Source: Tyto alba
Lineage: Eukaryota > Chordata > Aves > Strigiformes > Tytonidae
Assembly: GCF_018691265.1 (NCBI RefSeq)
Contig: NW_024881313.1
Span: 6,291,501 to 6,355,500, forward strand
Direction of reading: 5' to 3'
Length of the DNA: 64,000 nt
Shown here piece by piece: positions 13,801 through 25,775 of this stretch. Position 1 is the first letter of the stretch. The number at the start of each line of letters is the position of its first letter. The notes under the pieces were generated by a model. It did not search any database, had not been told where the DNA came from, and saw only the letters and a list, made by a program, of their open reading frames with translations. The position numbers and the translations under genes were made by a program.

Positions 13801-16800
13801 GTGCATACTTGCAAGGACTGCATTCCTGTTTCCTTTAACTTTGTCACTGGTCCATTTAGTTCCATTTCCATGAAGAGCAAACTTTCAGAAATCTGCCCCA
13901 AATTTAATAGAAGCTTCCTGTTTCTTTTTTCCCTTCAATTTTAGATGCATTTCTTCAAGTGCTTGGCTCTTTTTTTTTTTTTTTTCCCACATTATGTAAC
14001 AATAGACTTCCTCTCCGTGTCTGACGAAGGCACATTTCAACACATACCATGCCATAACAGTTAGATCAGTAGTAACTACATGTCACAGGTCAACACGTTG
14101 ATTTAAAAAGCAGAACAGAAGCTAGCTAGACATTAGACCTCCTCATCACACAGACGTTGCAAAGTTTTGAGTACGCAGAAGGGGAAACAGTAACACTGGT
14201 CCAAGTTCACCAAACCACTAAAGACAGCTCTTTCAATCCACTTGCACTCAGCAAAGCAGTGAGACACTGACTTACACACTTTCTTGATGTAAAATCTTTC
14301 TGATGAGGTGGGAAAGTATTGCACATTCAGAAACAGAGAGCTGGGAGGTATGGGAGGGATTTGTCTATACCTTGAGCTCACTGCCCGTGGTGGACTTAGA
14401 GCAGTGGCACATACTCTAACTAAATTCAATGATTTCTAGGGTCACATCAGATGACTGAAAACTCTTCCAAGATAAACATTACCCTGATTGCATGGATGTA
14501 GTGAACGGAGAACGCTCACTGCCCAGACTGCCTCAACAAGCGAACTGCGAGAGAAGGGACGCTTTGGTTTTTATTTACTCAACTTGATCAATGCAAAGAG
14601 GGACGTGGGTTTCTTTACCTTCTGATTCAGGGTTCTCCCTTGATCTCTGATCTTCAGGCTTCCTGAGAAAGAATTCAGTATGAGCTAATGGTCAAAAACA
14701 TTCTACAAATTCAATCTCTTCTGGAACACCTGGCACATTGCTCCCTTTAGAAAGCAAGACTGCTGGCATCACACTCAGTGTATTTTTTATTTTTTTTTTT
14801 TTTGTAATACTACTACCAGGGACAGCTGAACAAAAGCAGGAGGTGTATTTCTCAGAAGTTCACCTCCTCCTGCTGCTTATTCCTCCTCCTGAAAGCAACT
14901 GTGACTAGATCATCATAACTGCCTCTGCAGCTAATATGCCAAACTGGCACAGAAGACGGGGAATCAACAGCAGATGACAACCAGTATAGGAAGAGATCCT
15001 GTTTTCATTATCAGGTACCACTGGTAAAAAAGAAGAAGTATAAAAACAGCAGACAGGATTTTGGTAACCTTTCTCAAGAGTCAGTCCCGCTTTGAAATGT
15101 TTTTGGGAGGCAGGGGGGTCCCATGTGAATACTGATGTAAATGCAGCTTCCTGCCCAGCCCCGTGACAATTTACCAGCGGGAGGTGTGTTATCTGGCAAT
15201 TCTTCCCCCGTGGCAGATTAGACATATAGGCAGTATACTCTAAATAGAAAGTTTCCCAACAGGATGAGACATCCGTGGGTGTTTTCAGCCTTGCATCCAA
15301 ACAAAGCTCTCTATCTTACTAATCATATACCCATAAAATTCTGGCCACAAAAGACAGTTCCTGCTTGCAGCAATGTATTTGACAACTAGCTAAGGACAAC
15401 AGGACTTTATATAAAATAAATCAGAATGCTTTAAAACCAATTTAAAGATGTACTGAACAAGACTCTACAATTGATAAAGCCTTTGCTGAAGTCATTCTTG
15501 CAGGCAGAACCTATTACTTTGAGTGCTGCAGGTCTCTGCAAATGTCAGGCTGCCTTTGGTACAGAGCAAGTCATGTGTGCAACTTCCAATAAAAAGGCCA
15601 GCCACTTTTTAAGTTTCCTAAGGCTGGCACTGCAGACACATCTTGATTACATGCAGTTAACCTAGGTCTCCTTTCCCTATCATCTGCAAAAGAGAGATTC
15701 TGACCCAGGTTTCTACCTTTTAATTTATGCCGTTCGAAGTACCTCAAGTTCACACATTGTTTCTTGACGAAACTAACCTACCTAATAGGGATGGCTTAAG
15801 GCAAAGTGATACATTAAAAAAAAAAAAAAAAAAAATTACAAAAGACAGAAACAAGCAGAACAGAAAAAGTTATCCAGCCATCTCCCACCCTGCAGTAGTT
15901 ATACATATGTATGCCATTCCTGCCTCACAGTTGCCTTATCTCACTACATAACTGGAGGCTTCAAGACTCCTTAATCCATACATTCCAGTGCTTAACTACA
16001 CTGAATTAGAATGTTTCTTTCCCTAATGTCTAACTTTAACTTCCTTTGCTGTAAAAATCAACCTATTAACCCCAAAAGGCAGAAGTAGTAATAACTCCAT
16101 TTTGTTCATCTCTGTTCCAGACTTTTACTCTTTGAAGACTTAAGACCCACCCTTTCTTTACCCAGGTCTTTTTTCTAGCTCTTAGTTCCTGAATTGTAGA
16201 CCTCTGACTTTCTCATACTCCTCCCTGAAGTGTCTCTGACAAGTTTTTATTCTTCATTGATGTGTGACATCCAAATCTGGGAAAAGTACCTCAGCCAAGA
16301 AAAAGAATACCTCCATTAATTTAGTGAAAAGACAGATATTAGTATTGAGGTCACTGGAGATGTTCTAAGTCTCTAAAAATCCTGTCGTCGCCAACTGATT
16401 TACTCTGAAGTTGCTTGGCATTTAACTTGTTAAAGCTAACTTAACCTGGTTTTGAGGCTACTAGGATAAGCAGTGCATGATCCAAAGATATGACTTTGAA
16501 TTTTGTTTAGAAGTAACTGCATCTTGCACAGCAACTTATCCAAATGAAAGTGAGTTATACTAAGATTTATCAAAACAATGGAAAAAGCAGAGATATTAAA
16601 CAGTGGCTGTCAATTCATGGACCATTCCAGAATTAACACAGCTCTTCTAACGGCACAGTTGAACCACTTATTCACAGAGAACAACGTTTGTTTTAGTGAA
16701 ATGTGCCACCTCTTAGTGTCACACTATATCATTACTTTGCTAAGCCTGTGCCTAGGGTCAATAGCCCAGCACTTGAAGTTTATATAACATTTACCTTAGC

Positions 16801-19199
16801 ATAAGCTTGGAAGCTTAACAAGAACTGAAGATACTGATTTTATCATGAATGACCATGGGTACAAAGATGCTGGGCATAAATTTTTATGCCTGTAACTTGT
16901 TTCTCTTCACCACACTGGTTCCTGAAAAAGCAATAAACATTACTAGAGCAAATTAATTCTCCTGAATAATGCAAGTTCTGATTTAATTATGTATCTCTAC
17001 CTACCTATCTATATAAAGACTGATCCTTTCTGTAGAGTTTTTCAAACTCCAAAATTAATTTAGTAGGTGGCAGGTACTGTTGTTGGCCTGGCACCTAAAA
17101 AGAGGGGATATTCCAAAACAAATCACACCATTTGAGGATTTTATACTCAAAATGAACCCACAGTAATGGAAAGATTACATTTTTCTCTAATTAAATTAGA
17201 GACATCTACTGTTCAAGGGCCTGACAGTACTTCTGTAGTAGCACTGACTTAACATTAAGCAAATGCTGATTGCTTCCCGCTTAAGTCAGCCCAGGATCAC
17301 TCCGCAAGTGTCTGTGCACCAATTTACAGTGGTAGGTCATCTTCAGCAAATGAACAAATGCATTTGAAAACAATTTGAACAAAGTATAAATTTTAGGTTG
17401 AGGTAGCATTCATTTGATAATCTGAATGGCTTAATCAGCAAGTGCTCCACTGAAGCACAGGAAGTTGCTTCGCAGATTTAAGAGGTCAAAAGAACAGATT
17501 TACTACATATGCGTAGGAACCATCAAACCTGCATTCTCTCCTACTACTGGGGTGAGACAAGACAATTCTGCCACCTTCGTGTTGAGCTATTTATCTGATG
17601 ACAAACTAAAAAAAGAAACGAATAGACCTATGAATCATAAAATGATACTGACTGCAGCAGATGATGAAATTCATGACTCAGGCTACTAAGATTACCATGT
17701 TCCAAATTATACTACTTGCATTTCTTTTATTTATTCCTCTGCAGCTAGTATAAATTGTAGTTACCATCAATTAAATGACAGTCATAAATGGAACTTCTAA
17801 AAGATAAAATACGAATCGTGATGTTGAGCCAAAAAGCAAATAAAAATGTCAAAAGATTAACTTTATAAATGCCCTGAGGCATAATATTAAGATATTAACA
17901 CAACATGCTGGTCTGTCAGTACGCTCTGACTAGAAAATGTTTTACATTTTCCATAAACTGAGTTCAGCATTTTGGCCCATCTAACAGCACTAACAGGTTG
18001 TTTCCTGCCACTGTGCTCTTTCAAAGGAATAACGCCGTGAGTTCTTGCAGAGTTAGGACCAGCAGGAAATAATACGGTCACCTATGCTTTGAAATAGCAT
18101 ATGGGTGGTATGTATAGACACTATCAAGTACTCTTCAGATCTACTGCTTAGAACAAGTTTCAGTGCACATTTATTCAGCTTCCTATCAAAACCTGCCTAT
18201 TTTTAGAGAGACTGTCACCGAAACAGAAATACCCAGGAAGGAAAAAGAGGTGTTCAAAACCCAAGTCACTGGTATCCAGTATCTCCCCGAGTTCCCCACA
18301 CCATTTCTTGTCTCCAGCAGTGGGAGCAGGTGACTGTAAGAGTAAGGGTTTGATCCTATCTTTAAAGAATAGCTGCTTCACCAGTAAAACAGTAGGACAA
18401 GATGCAGCACACATCCAGATGAGGCTGGAAGCATATTATTAAGTTGGAGGAAAAAAGGCTGCTCTGTGACAAATCAGTATAGCACACCCGAACAATCAGT
18501 CTCACAGTTTACGCACATCAGTAGTCACTTGCAACTGGCACCATGAAGTAACAGTGTCTCCAAGAGAATACCAGCACCAAACCATTCTCCCCCCCTACAA
18601 TAGTGATGATTGCAGAAACAATGTAAGTAATTACGTACTGAAATACAAAGGCTGTTCAGTCATAGTGACTGAACTATAAGGACCTGAGAGCAAAAGATGT
18701 CCCAAGAATTTAACAGCTTTGCAGGTACATCACTGAAATATGACAAAGTCAAGCTCCGGTTAACAAAATACTTCAAAAGAGTATTAGGAAAAAGACATTA
18801 ATGTAAAGATACTGTTGTCCAAGAACAATAACTTTGAGATGTTTCTTTCTTTCATGGGATGTGTCAGAAACCGTGGCCCTAGCTGCGTCTGCAAGCCATG
18901 TTCTCCTGCTCCTTGAGCATCCTCCACGGCTAGGTACAAATGGCAGAGCCTGCCCAAACAAGCCTCAACACTTCAATGCTCTCCAGTATTAAAAGAAAGA
19001 GGAGGAGCCTCTGGGAAGGCAACAACTGTGCTTACCCTTTCCAGGAGAGGTGTGACAGCCCATTCTAGTCAAAAAACATGCACTATGTTCTGTGTGAAAC
19101 CACTGGAGAAAAGATGGCATGTAAGAACTGTCAGTCTTGCCTCTCCCCGGCTCCCTTGACAGAAGTTACCACTATCGGGAAGCATCTTGCATGGATAAC
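10813..19199. other. intergenic, homopolymers only
   Basis: AT-rich sequence with A/T runs near 10927-10940, 12743-12764, 13970-13985 and 15817-15835. I see no gene, RNA or named transposon. Distal regulatory elements could be present but cannot be read from one sequence. Confidence 0.45.
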
Positions 19200-20447
19200 A
19201 GTTGGGAGAATCCAGCAGCGCTGTGGAGGAGGACTCGGGGGTAGTAGTAAATGAAAAGCTAGATGTGCGCCAGCAACGTGCGCTCGCAGGCCAGAAGGCC
19301 AACCACAGCCGGGGCTGCCGTGGGCAACGGAGCACCACGCAGCTGCACGCTCACTGCTTCCCCCTCAGGAATGGGAAGGAGAAAATAAACTAAAAAGCTG
19401 GGGAATCGAGGTAAGGACGGAGAGGGATGACTCACCCGCTGTGGTCTCTGGCAAGACAAACTCATTAGGGGAAGAACATCATCACCTGCTCCAGCATGGG
19501 GCCCTCCCCGGGCTGCAGGTGGGTCTCTGCTCCACCAGGGACCCGCATGGGTGGCAGCCCTGCCGTCTCACCACGGGCTGAGAGGGGTCTCTGCACTCAC
19601 ACACTTCCCCTTCCTCCTCCTCCTTTCTTCCACTGACCTTGGTGTTCGCACAGGTGCCCTCCTCACACCTCCCGCTTCTCCTCCCAGGTTCCCCTTCTTG
19701 AATACGTTCCCACCAAGGCGCAGCCACCGTTGCTAATTGGCTCAGCCCTGGCCAGATGCGGGTCTGACTTGGAGCCGGGGGAGCTTGGAAAAGCTTCTCA
19801 CAGGGGCCACTGCTGTAGCCCCCTCCCCTGCTACCAAAAACCCTGCCACAGAAACCCAGCACAGCTGGGTAAGAAGTGTGGCCAGCAAGTTGAGGGAGGT
19901 CATTCTACCCCTCTGCTCCACTCACCCCACCCGGAGTGCTGCATCCAGGTGTGGAGTCCTCAGCACAGTAAAGACACGGAGCTGTTGGAGCGGGTCCAGA
20001 GCAGAGCCACAAAAATGATCCGAGGGTTGGAACACTTCTGCTATGAAGAAAAGGCTGAGAGAGTTGGGGTGGTTCAGCGTGGAGAAGAGAAGGCTCCAGG
20101 GAGACCTTATTGTAGCCTTTCGACACTGAAAAGCGGGTTTATAAAAAAAGATGGGGACAGACTTTTTGTAGAGCCTGTAGCGATAGGACAAGGGGCAACA
20201 GTTTTAAACTAAAAGAGAGTAGATTCAGACTAAATATAAGGAAGAAATTTTTTACTATGAGGGTGGTGAAATACTGGAACAGGTTGAAAAGAGAGGTGGT
20301 AGATGTCCCATCCCTGGAAGGAGTCCAGGTCAGGCTGGACGGGGCTCTGAGCAACCTGATCTAGCTGAAACTGTCCCTGCTCACTGCAGGGGGGTTGGAC
20401 TAGATGATCTTTGAACGTCCCTTCCAACACAAACCGTTCTGATTTTA
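19200..20447 (+). mobile_element. CR1 LINE 3' fragment, split by a nested LTR
   Basis: The left piece (about 19200-19320) carries the CR1 segment around GTGCGCTCGCAGGCCAGAAG. The right piece (about 19870-20447) resumes with AAGAAGTGTGGCCAGCAAGT, the next part of the same CR1 consensus, and runs to the 3' end (AAACCGTTCTGATTTTAT). The two pieces are collinear and interrupted by about 540 bp of inverted LTR. No intact coding frame remains. Confidence 0.8.
19321..19863 (-). mobile_element. diverged short solo LTR nested in CR1
   Basis: Read on the minus strand it begins TGTGCTGGGTTTCTGTGGCA and shares, with substitutions and indels, the opening of the two 1.07-kb LTRs: AGCAGGGGAGGGGGCTACAG, TGAGAAGCTTTTCCAAGCTC, an ACGTATTCAAGAAGGGG TATA-like stretch, and GAACACCAAGGTCAGTGGA. 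It is about half their length, lacking the middle. It has a TTTATT-containing stretch near its end. A clean target duplication was not found (GCTG recurs on both sides), so the ends are approximate. Confidence 0.72.
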
Positions 20448-23400
20448 TATAGTTTGTAGCATCTGGGTAAGTTTCAAAATTCAATATGCAAGTACAAGAA
20501 TTGATCATTTCAATAAAAAATTTACACAAAGATGCAGAGAAAACAGGTAGCCACAGTAGCCAATTCTTAGGCTAATGGAGAAGTTAAAAACAGACAAACA
20601 AAAGGTTCCAACTAGGTTTCAAAAAGAGAAAAACAATTTCACAAAGGAAACGTGACAGCTGGAAGAACAAATGAACAACAGCTCCACCTCTTACTGGCAA
20701 GGACAAAGGATACAAATTACAGGCAGACTGATGAGCTTACAACGGTACACCCTCAACATGCACATTGGCAACAACCAGCCTTCAAAAGAAGGTTGGCATT
20801 GCTTTTGTGGAATCATCATTTCGACAGTTATCTTAAATTAGGAGAAGGAAAAAAAGTTGCTATGGAACAGATCCGCATTTCCCAACAGCAGACTTCAACT
20901 TTAAAAAAAGACCTATGAGGAAAAAAAAAATTTTTTTTTTCAAATAAAGCCACTTCCAATTCCAGCAGCCTCCATCTGCATCTTCTGATATTGAGGTCAG
21001 CAGGGTTTTACTTTGGAGTATTCATCCAGCTTTCATCACAGTAGCTGGACCAAAGCATCTTCAATCTACTTCCTCCAAGAGAATTTTCTTGGTTTCTCTC
21101 CTGAGGGAGACTGAATCGAGTTTGTAAACTTTGTACACAAAGAAATCCTCTGAGTCGTGCTGGCTATACACACTGATGTTGTACATGACTTCTACACAAT
21201 ATAAGGCTTCTTGAATGTTTGTTCAGTTTTTCAGCTTGCACAGTTTGCAACTTACCACAGTTCATGCAAACACAGCATAAAAATGTGAAGTGTACTAATT
21301 CCCACTTAAAATCCTTCTACTGAACCTCAAGACACTCGAAGGACTGTCTAGTAGGTACACAACTCATTCTCCTGCAAGATTTGCCCGTGTCTACAACGCT
21401 GCCTTGGCAGAGCAAGATGGGGAGGGGGCAGGTAATAACTTAACCCACCAGAGGGTACCTAAGGCAACACTATTAAGAACTTCCATTTTACAGAGTTTTT
21501 GGGTTCCAGTAACACCACAATAGACTGTCTTTGAGCGTAACAGAGAAACCTTATTATGGGAGTGAGGACAGGGAACAGAAGAAAAGTTCTCAAGAAGTTG
21601 GTTAGAAAGAGAAGCTGCATCAATGCATGGAGGACCCGGTAAGTGATGGGGAGGACATTATAAATGTTCACTTAAAACCAGCTACACGCAACCATGTACT
21701 GATCACTACGCCGTAACATGTACTTTAACAGCACAGGCATCCTGGGCCACACGTGGGAGAACAGAAAATCCAAGACACACCTGGTAAGGGCAAAACCTGC
21801 TGTCTGATCATCTAAAGGAAGAATATCTTGCATCTCAAAGCCCCAAGGCTCAGATACTCCATCTTCTTCCACTTCAAACAATGACTTTCTCCAGAGCTGT
21901 CAAGTCTGCCAGTATCCAGTATACTGACACCAGGCAGTACAGCTCTTGGCTTTGCTGAAACACCAGGACGTAGAGTTGGAAAAGGAGATCGTAAAGAAGG
22001 CAGCAGGCTGCTAAACTGACAGATTCAACTCTTAACACCATACTCAGGATACCAAAAACTTCTGGTCCACACTGGGACTGTTGACTTGAGACAGAACAGA
22101 TCCAGTCTGCTTAACCACGCTACTGATCACTAAGATTGCGGGGAAGTTGAAGAGCTGGAAGCTCCCAAGGGAAGAAACGCACATCAAGGAGTTTTCACAA
22201 GCTTTCCCAGCTCTGCTGTACAGCAAGTGGAAGGGGTTCCACCCATAGGCCTCAGGCAGCTAACTAGCTACTGGCAGCACAGGGGGGTAACAAATACAAG
22301 CCAACATCACATCTTCACACAGCAGGGCAAATCTCGTTTCTCCTCACCTACTGGTAACATACCTTGCAGCTGTAGCACTTACACAGATGCGAGACAGAAG
22401 TGATAATAAAATATATTTTAAAAATCCAATTCAAATGGTTTTAACTTATAAAGATGGTTCTACATGGTGTGATCTTGCTGTATTTCAGCCCCTGAATCCA
22501 AAGCTGCCAACACCCAATTCCAACACCTGAGCCCATGTGCCCCCAGCACAGTGCAGGCTGGCACTAACAGAACAGAATTCCTTGTCATAACAGCAGATCC
22601 ATCCACAACCCCAGAGGACAGGACATTTAACAACTGTTTTCAGTCTATCTAGCCACTGTGTTCCTAATGTGAAAAACACATTTCAAGGCAACTGCTGCAG
22701 GAGCTACAAGTGAAGTGTGGCATGGTGCACACACTATACAGGCAGAAGTGTTAAACACTAATGGAGTGAGCAGCAAACTATGTGGAAAGATGTAGTAATG
22801 TTATTATGGATGTTAGGGGGTGGACATGAAGATTAAGAAGCAGTGAACAGAACAGCAGAAATCTCCAGAAATGACCAGAGGTGCGGCATTCAGAGAGCAG
22901 TTCCAACAGTTTCACCCACACCATGAAGATAAGAAATGCTGATGTTCTCCCAATCTGCAGAAAGAATTCCTGTTCCCAAAGAAAACCAGCCTTGTCCCAG
23001 GTCTGCAGGCTTAGTTAGGTAGAGCCAGAGGAAGTGATTGTTTGCAGGTGCCTGAATAAAGCCTTTCCTCTTAGGTGACTTACCAGATCCACAGCCTAGA
23101 AGGCAAGCGTAGTAGCTGACTTGGGTATAATGTCTTGAGCAAAAGCTGAGACTGACACCAACACACGACTGGTGGACACCAAGGTGAGGAGTGCAGACAA
23201 CACATAAATCTGAAAAAGTAACAAAGGTAACAGTCCTCACGAAAGGAAGCTGTCGGCACCAAGACCTGGAACTGCAGCCTGGCTTATCATTAGAGGCCCT
23301 AAGATATGAGTGTCTTGGGCCCGCAGCAGCAACTGAACTCTTTACTTCCCCCTGAAGGTCCCCCCTGACCTGGTCTGTGCAAGGACACCGCTCAAAACTG

Positions 23401-24061
23401 CAGAATGCTGGTACCAAGGAAGAGTGAGGTAAGTTTCATTCGGGTTTCCTAAAAGAAGCCACGAGCAAGGAGGCAGACCCTTCATACAGGATTTCAACCT
23501 CCCTTCTTTATCCTCTGAGTAACCATCTTCTAGAAAGCCAAAGAGATGCAGCTGGAAAAGGTGCATGTCAAACGAAACAGCAGGCAGTCCATTACCAGGG
23601 ATTAGTATTCAGCTTTGGCAGGACAGCTGAGCAACATGACCCTGAACCAATGTGTTTTCCTAAGGTCTCCAGCAAGTAAGAAATCAAAAAAAAGCCACAG
23701 CTACAAAATAACGATAGGAAAGGTCAAAGTAGAAAAACAAAACTGGTAATCCCATGACTGTAATCAACATTGAATTCAAATGGAAAGGCTGTCTCATACC
23801 CTAACACTCATATGTACCAAAAGGTTTTAGAAGTTTTATTGCAGTTTAAAAAAAAAAAAAAAACCTCATCTCATGTGCTAGGTTCCACATGTAAAAAATT
23901 GTATTACTTAAAACCGGTGAAGAGATTTTGAAGAGACTGACATATTTTTTACCAAGCATACACAGAGACTTGTGGTTTCAGAGAACCAAGTTAGCCATTT
24001 GGGGATTTAAGAAGTACACTTTAGGTTGCATGGACTCTGGAGCAAAAAAACTGGGCAAAAA
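20448..24061. other. intergenic downstream of STK31, nothing recognised
   Basis: This stretch contains an open frame of 175 codons on the minus strand (22890-23417), Cys/Ser-rich and without recognisable domain, judged chance. A-runs occur near 20919-20940 and 23848-23863. Confidence 0.45.
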
Positions 24062-25619
24062 TTTATTCTAATATACATGACACAGCAGAACACAAACCGT
24101 AAGGTTATTCTTCTAACCTCTATTTTCAGTGTTTAATTAAAATTAAAGTTAGCCTTCTATTAACAGTGAAAGACTGCAATCAGTATTTGGAAAGCATCCC
24201 ACAAAATTGATGAACTCTTTATTTTCATTGACAAAAAACAAGGTATTATTCTTCTGTGACCTCTGTAATGAAAATATTTATCATACTAACCAAAAATTCT
24301 AAATAAAAAAATATTTTTAACAAAGGTTTTGCTATCATTGGTTACATACACACTAGAGAAATTAAAAAATCACTGTCATTTAATGAAAAAAGGACAAAGC
24401 ATCTTACATGCTATTCCAAAAAAAATATCATCTAATCGGTTTAAGGACAGAAAACCAAGTCTAACATCAGAGGTTGATCTGCCAAGCTGGTGTCTTCATC
24501 CACTGTGGACTGTATTATTGTACCTGAGGGCTCCCCAATTCCCCTGGTGCTGCTTCTTGCCCATTACATACTGCATTTTTACATTCTTCATCCGACAACA
24601 TGCAGCCTCAATAATTCCTCTACAAAATACTAGTCTGACAACAGCGCTGTCCAAGAGCAACACCCAGAGGCCAAATATACTGCTACAGCAACTCTGCACA
24701 TTTTGACCCGTTTCTTTCTGAGAAGAAAAACCTTTATAAAGATAAGTAACAATTTCCTGTAAAAATAAAGAGCTGACAAAACTCTGTCAATGATAACACT
24801 AACAGCAAAGTGTTGCAGGCAAACAAACCTGCTCATGAAAATCACACATTTATAGCTATTGCGAACAACATTTAAGAACAGATGATATGTATACACACTT
24901 ACGTAAAGCAAATCAGCATTTCTGCAAATGCGTGTGTATAGTATTTTGGTTGGCAGCAGCACTGCAAAGGAGCGACTGGAAGGATGCCGGCTCTCTGTGA
25001 AGCCAACTGCGTTCTTCAAATGCAGGAAGACAGAGAAGAGGCAGGCTGCCCTCCATTTTCTTTACCAGTTGTCAAAGAATTACAATTTTTTTTTTTTTTT
25101 TCCTTAAATCTTGAAGGCAGTTGCCGTAGGAACATCTTGGCTACACAATAACAAAAAACCTCTGCCAAAAAGGTAATACCCTAGAGCATCTTTAAGAGGA
25201 ACACGTTATCTGGAATCACAGCAAGAATGGATAGAAAACTGGATACAAAACCAAGTCACTAAAGGTTCATCTTAAAGACCTCTGACATCTAACAAGACTG
25301 TTCTCTGTAAATTTAAAGCCTATATAATGGACAAAAAAAAAAAAAGGCTGACAAACTAAGAACACAATCATTAACACCACAGTTATTCCCCTGAACACTA
25401 ATTTAGAATAGAGGATACCTGAAAGAAAATGCGGTGAAGATTGTGGAAACACAAAACATGTCTGCACCTACCAAAACTTTTATAGTTTGAGATTTTAAAT
25501 CAGCACAATGATTTCAAAACCAGACAAAACTAGAAGTCCCAATCAAACACCTGATGGAAAAATTCCACATCTATTGAGTAGGGTTTGTTCCATTCTCCTC
25601 AGTTAATCACTTTTTTTCT
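24062..25619 (-). other. putative STK31 3' UTR, end unresolved
   Basis: Downstream of the stop, ATTAAA overlaps the stop region itself (25619-25624). The first canonical AATAAA signals on this strand are at 24218-24223 and 24062-24067. Either could be the true poly(A) signal, or a variant signal could be used; sequence alone does not settle it. A poly-T run near 25086-25100 (plus strand) and other homopolymers lie in this stretch. No coding is seen. Confidence 0.3.
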
Positions 25620-25775
25620 TTAATCTGTCTTCTCAGGATCATGTTCTTCACATGGCTCATGCTCTTCACCTTGAATCACATCAGCTGTAAGGAAGCAATC
25701 ATCCCTCAGCACCTGCTCAGCTGTCAGTCTGTTAGAGCAGAACAAATTCAGGAGAAGAGATTTAACTTTATGATC
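25620..25775 (-). CDS. STK31: STK31 last coding exon and stop
   Basis: It has 51 codons and a TAA stop at 25620-25622. It starts DHKVKSLLLNLFCSNRLTAE and continues QVLRDDCFLTADVIQGEEHE, then ends after an acidic His/Glu/Pro tail. It matches human DDKVKSLLCSLICYRSSMTAEQVL. The human tail is some tens of residues longer. The acceptor is TTTGTAG. Confidence 0.93.
   Translation of the reverse strand, partial: DHKVKSLLLNLFCSNRLTAEQVLRDDCFLTADVIQGEEHEPCEEHDPEKTD

Noticed and set aside
22890..23417. A 175-codon minus-strand frame
   Set aside because: Cys/Ser-rich without recognisable motif, no supporting splice or neighbouring exons; length is within chance for this much sequence.
1..25619. NPY or another protein gene downstream of STK31
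   Set aside because: Synteny suggested looking for NPY, but no signal peptide or NPY-like exon was found; it presumably lies beyond the window.
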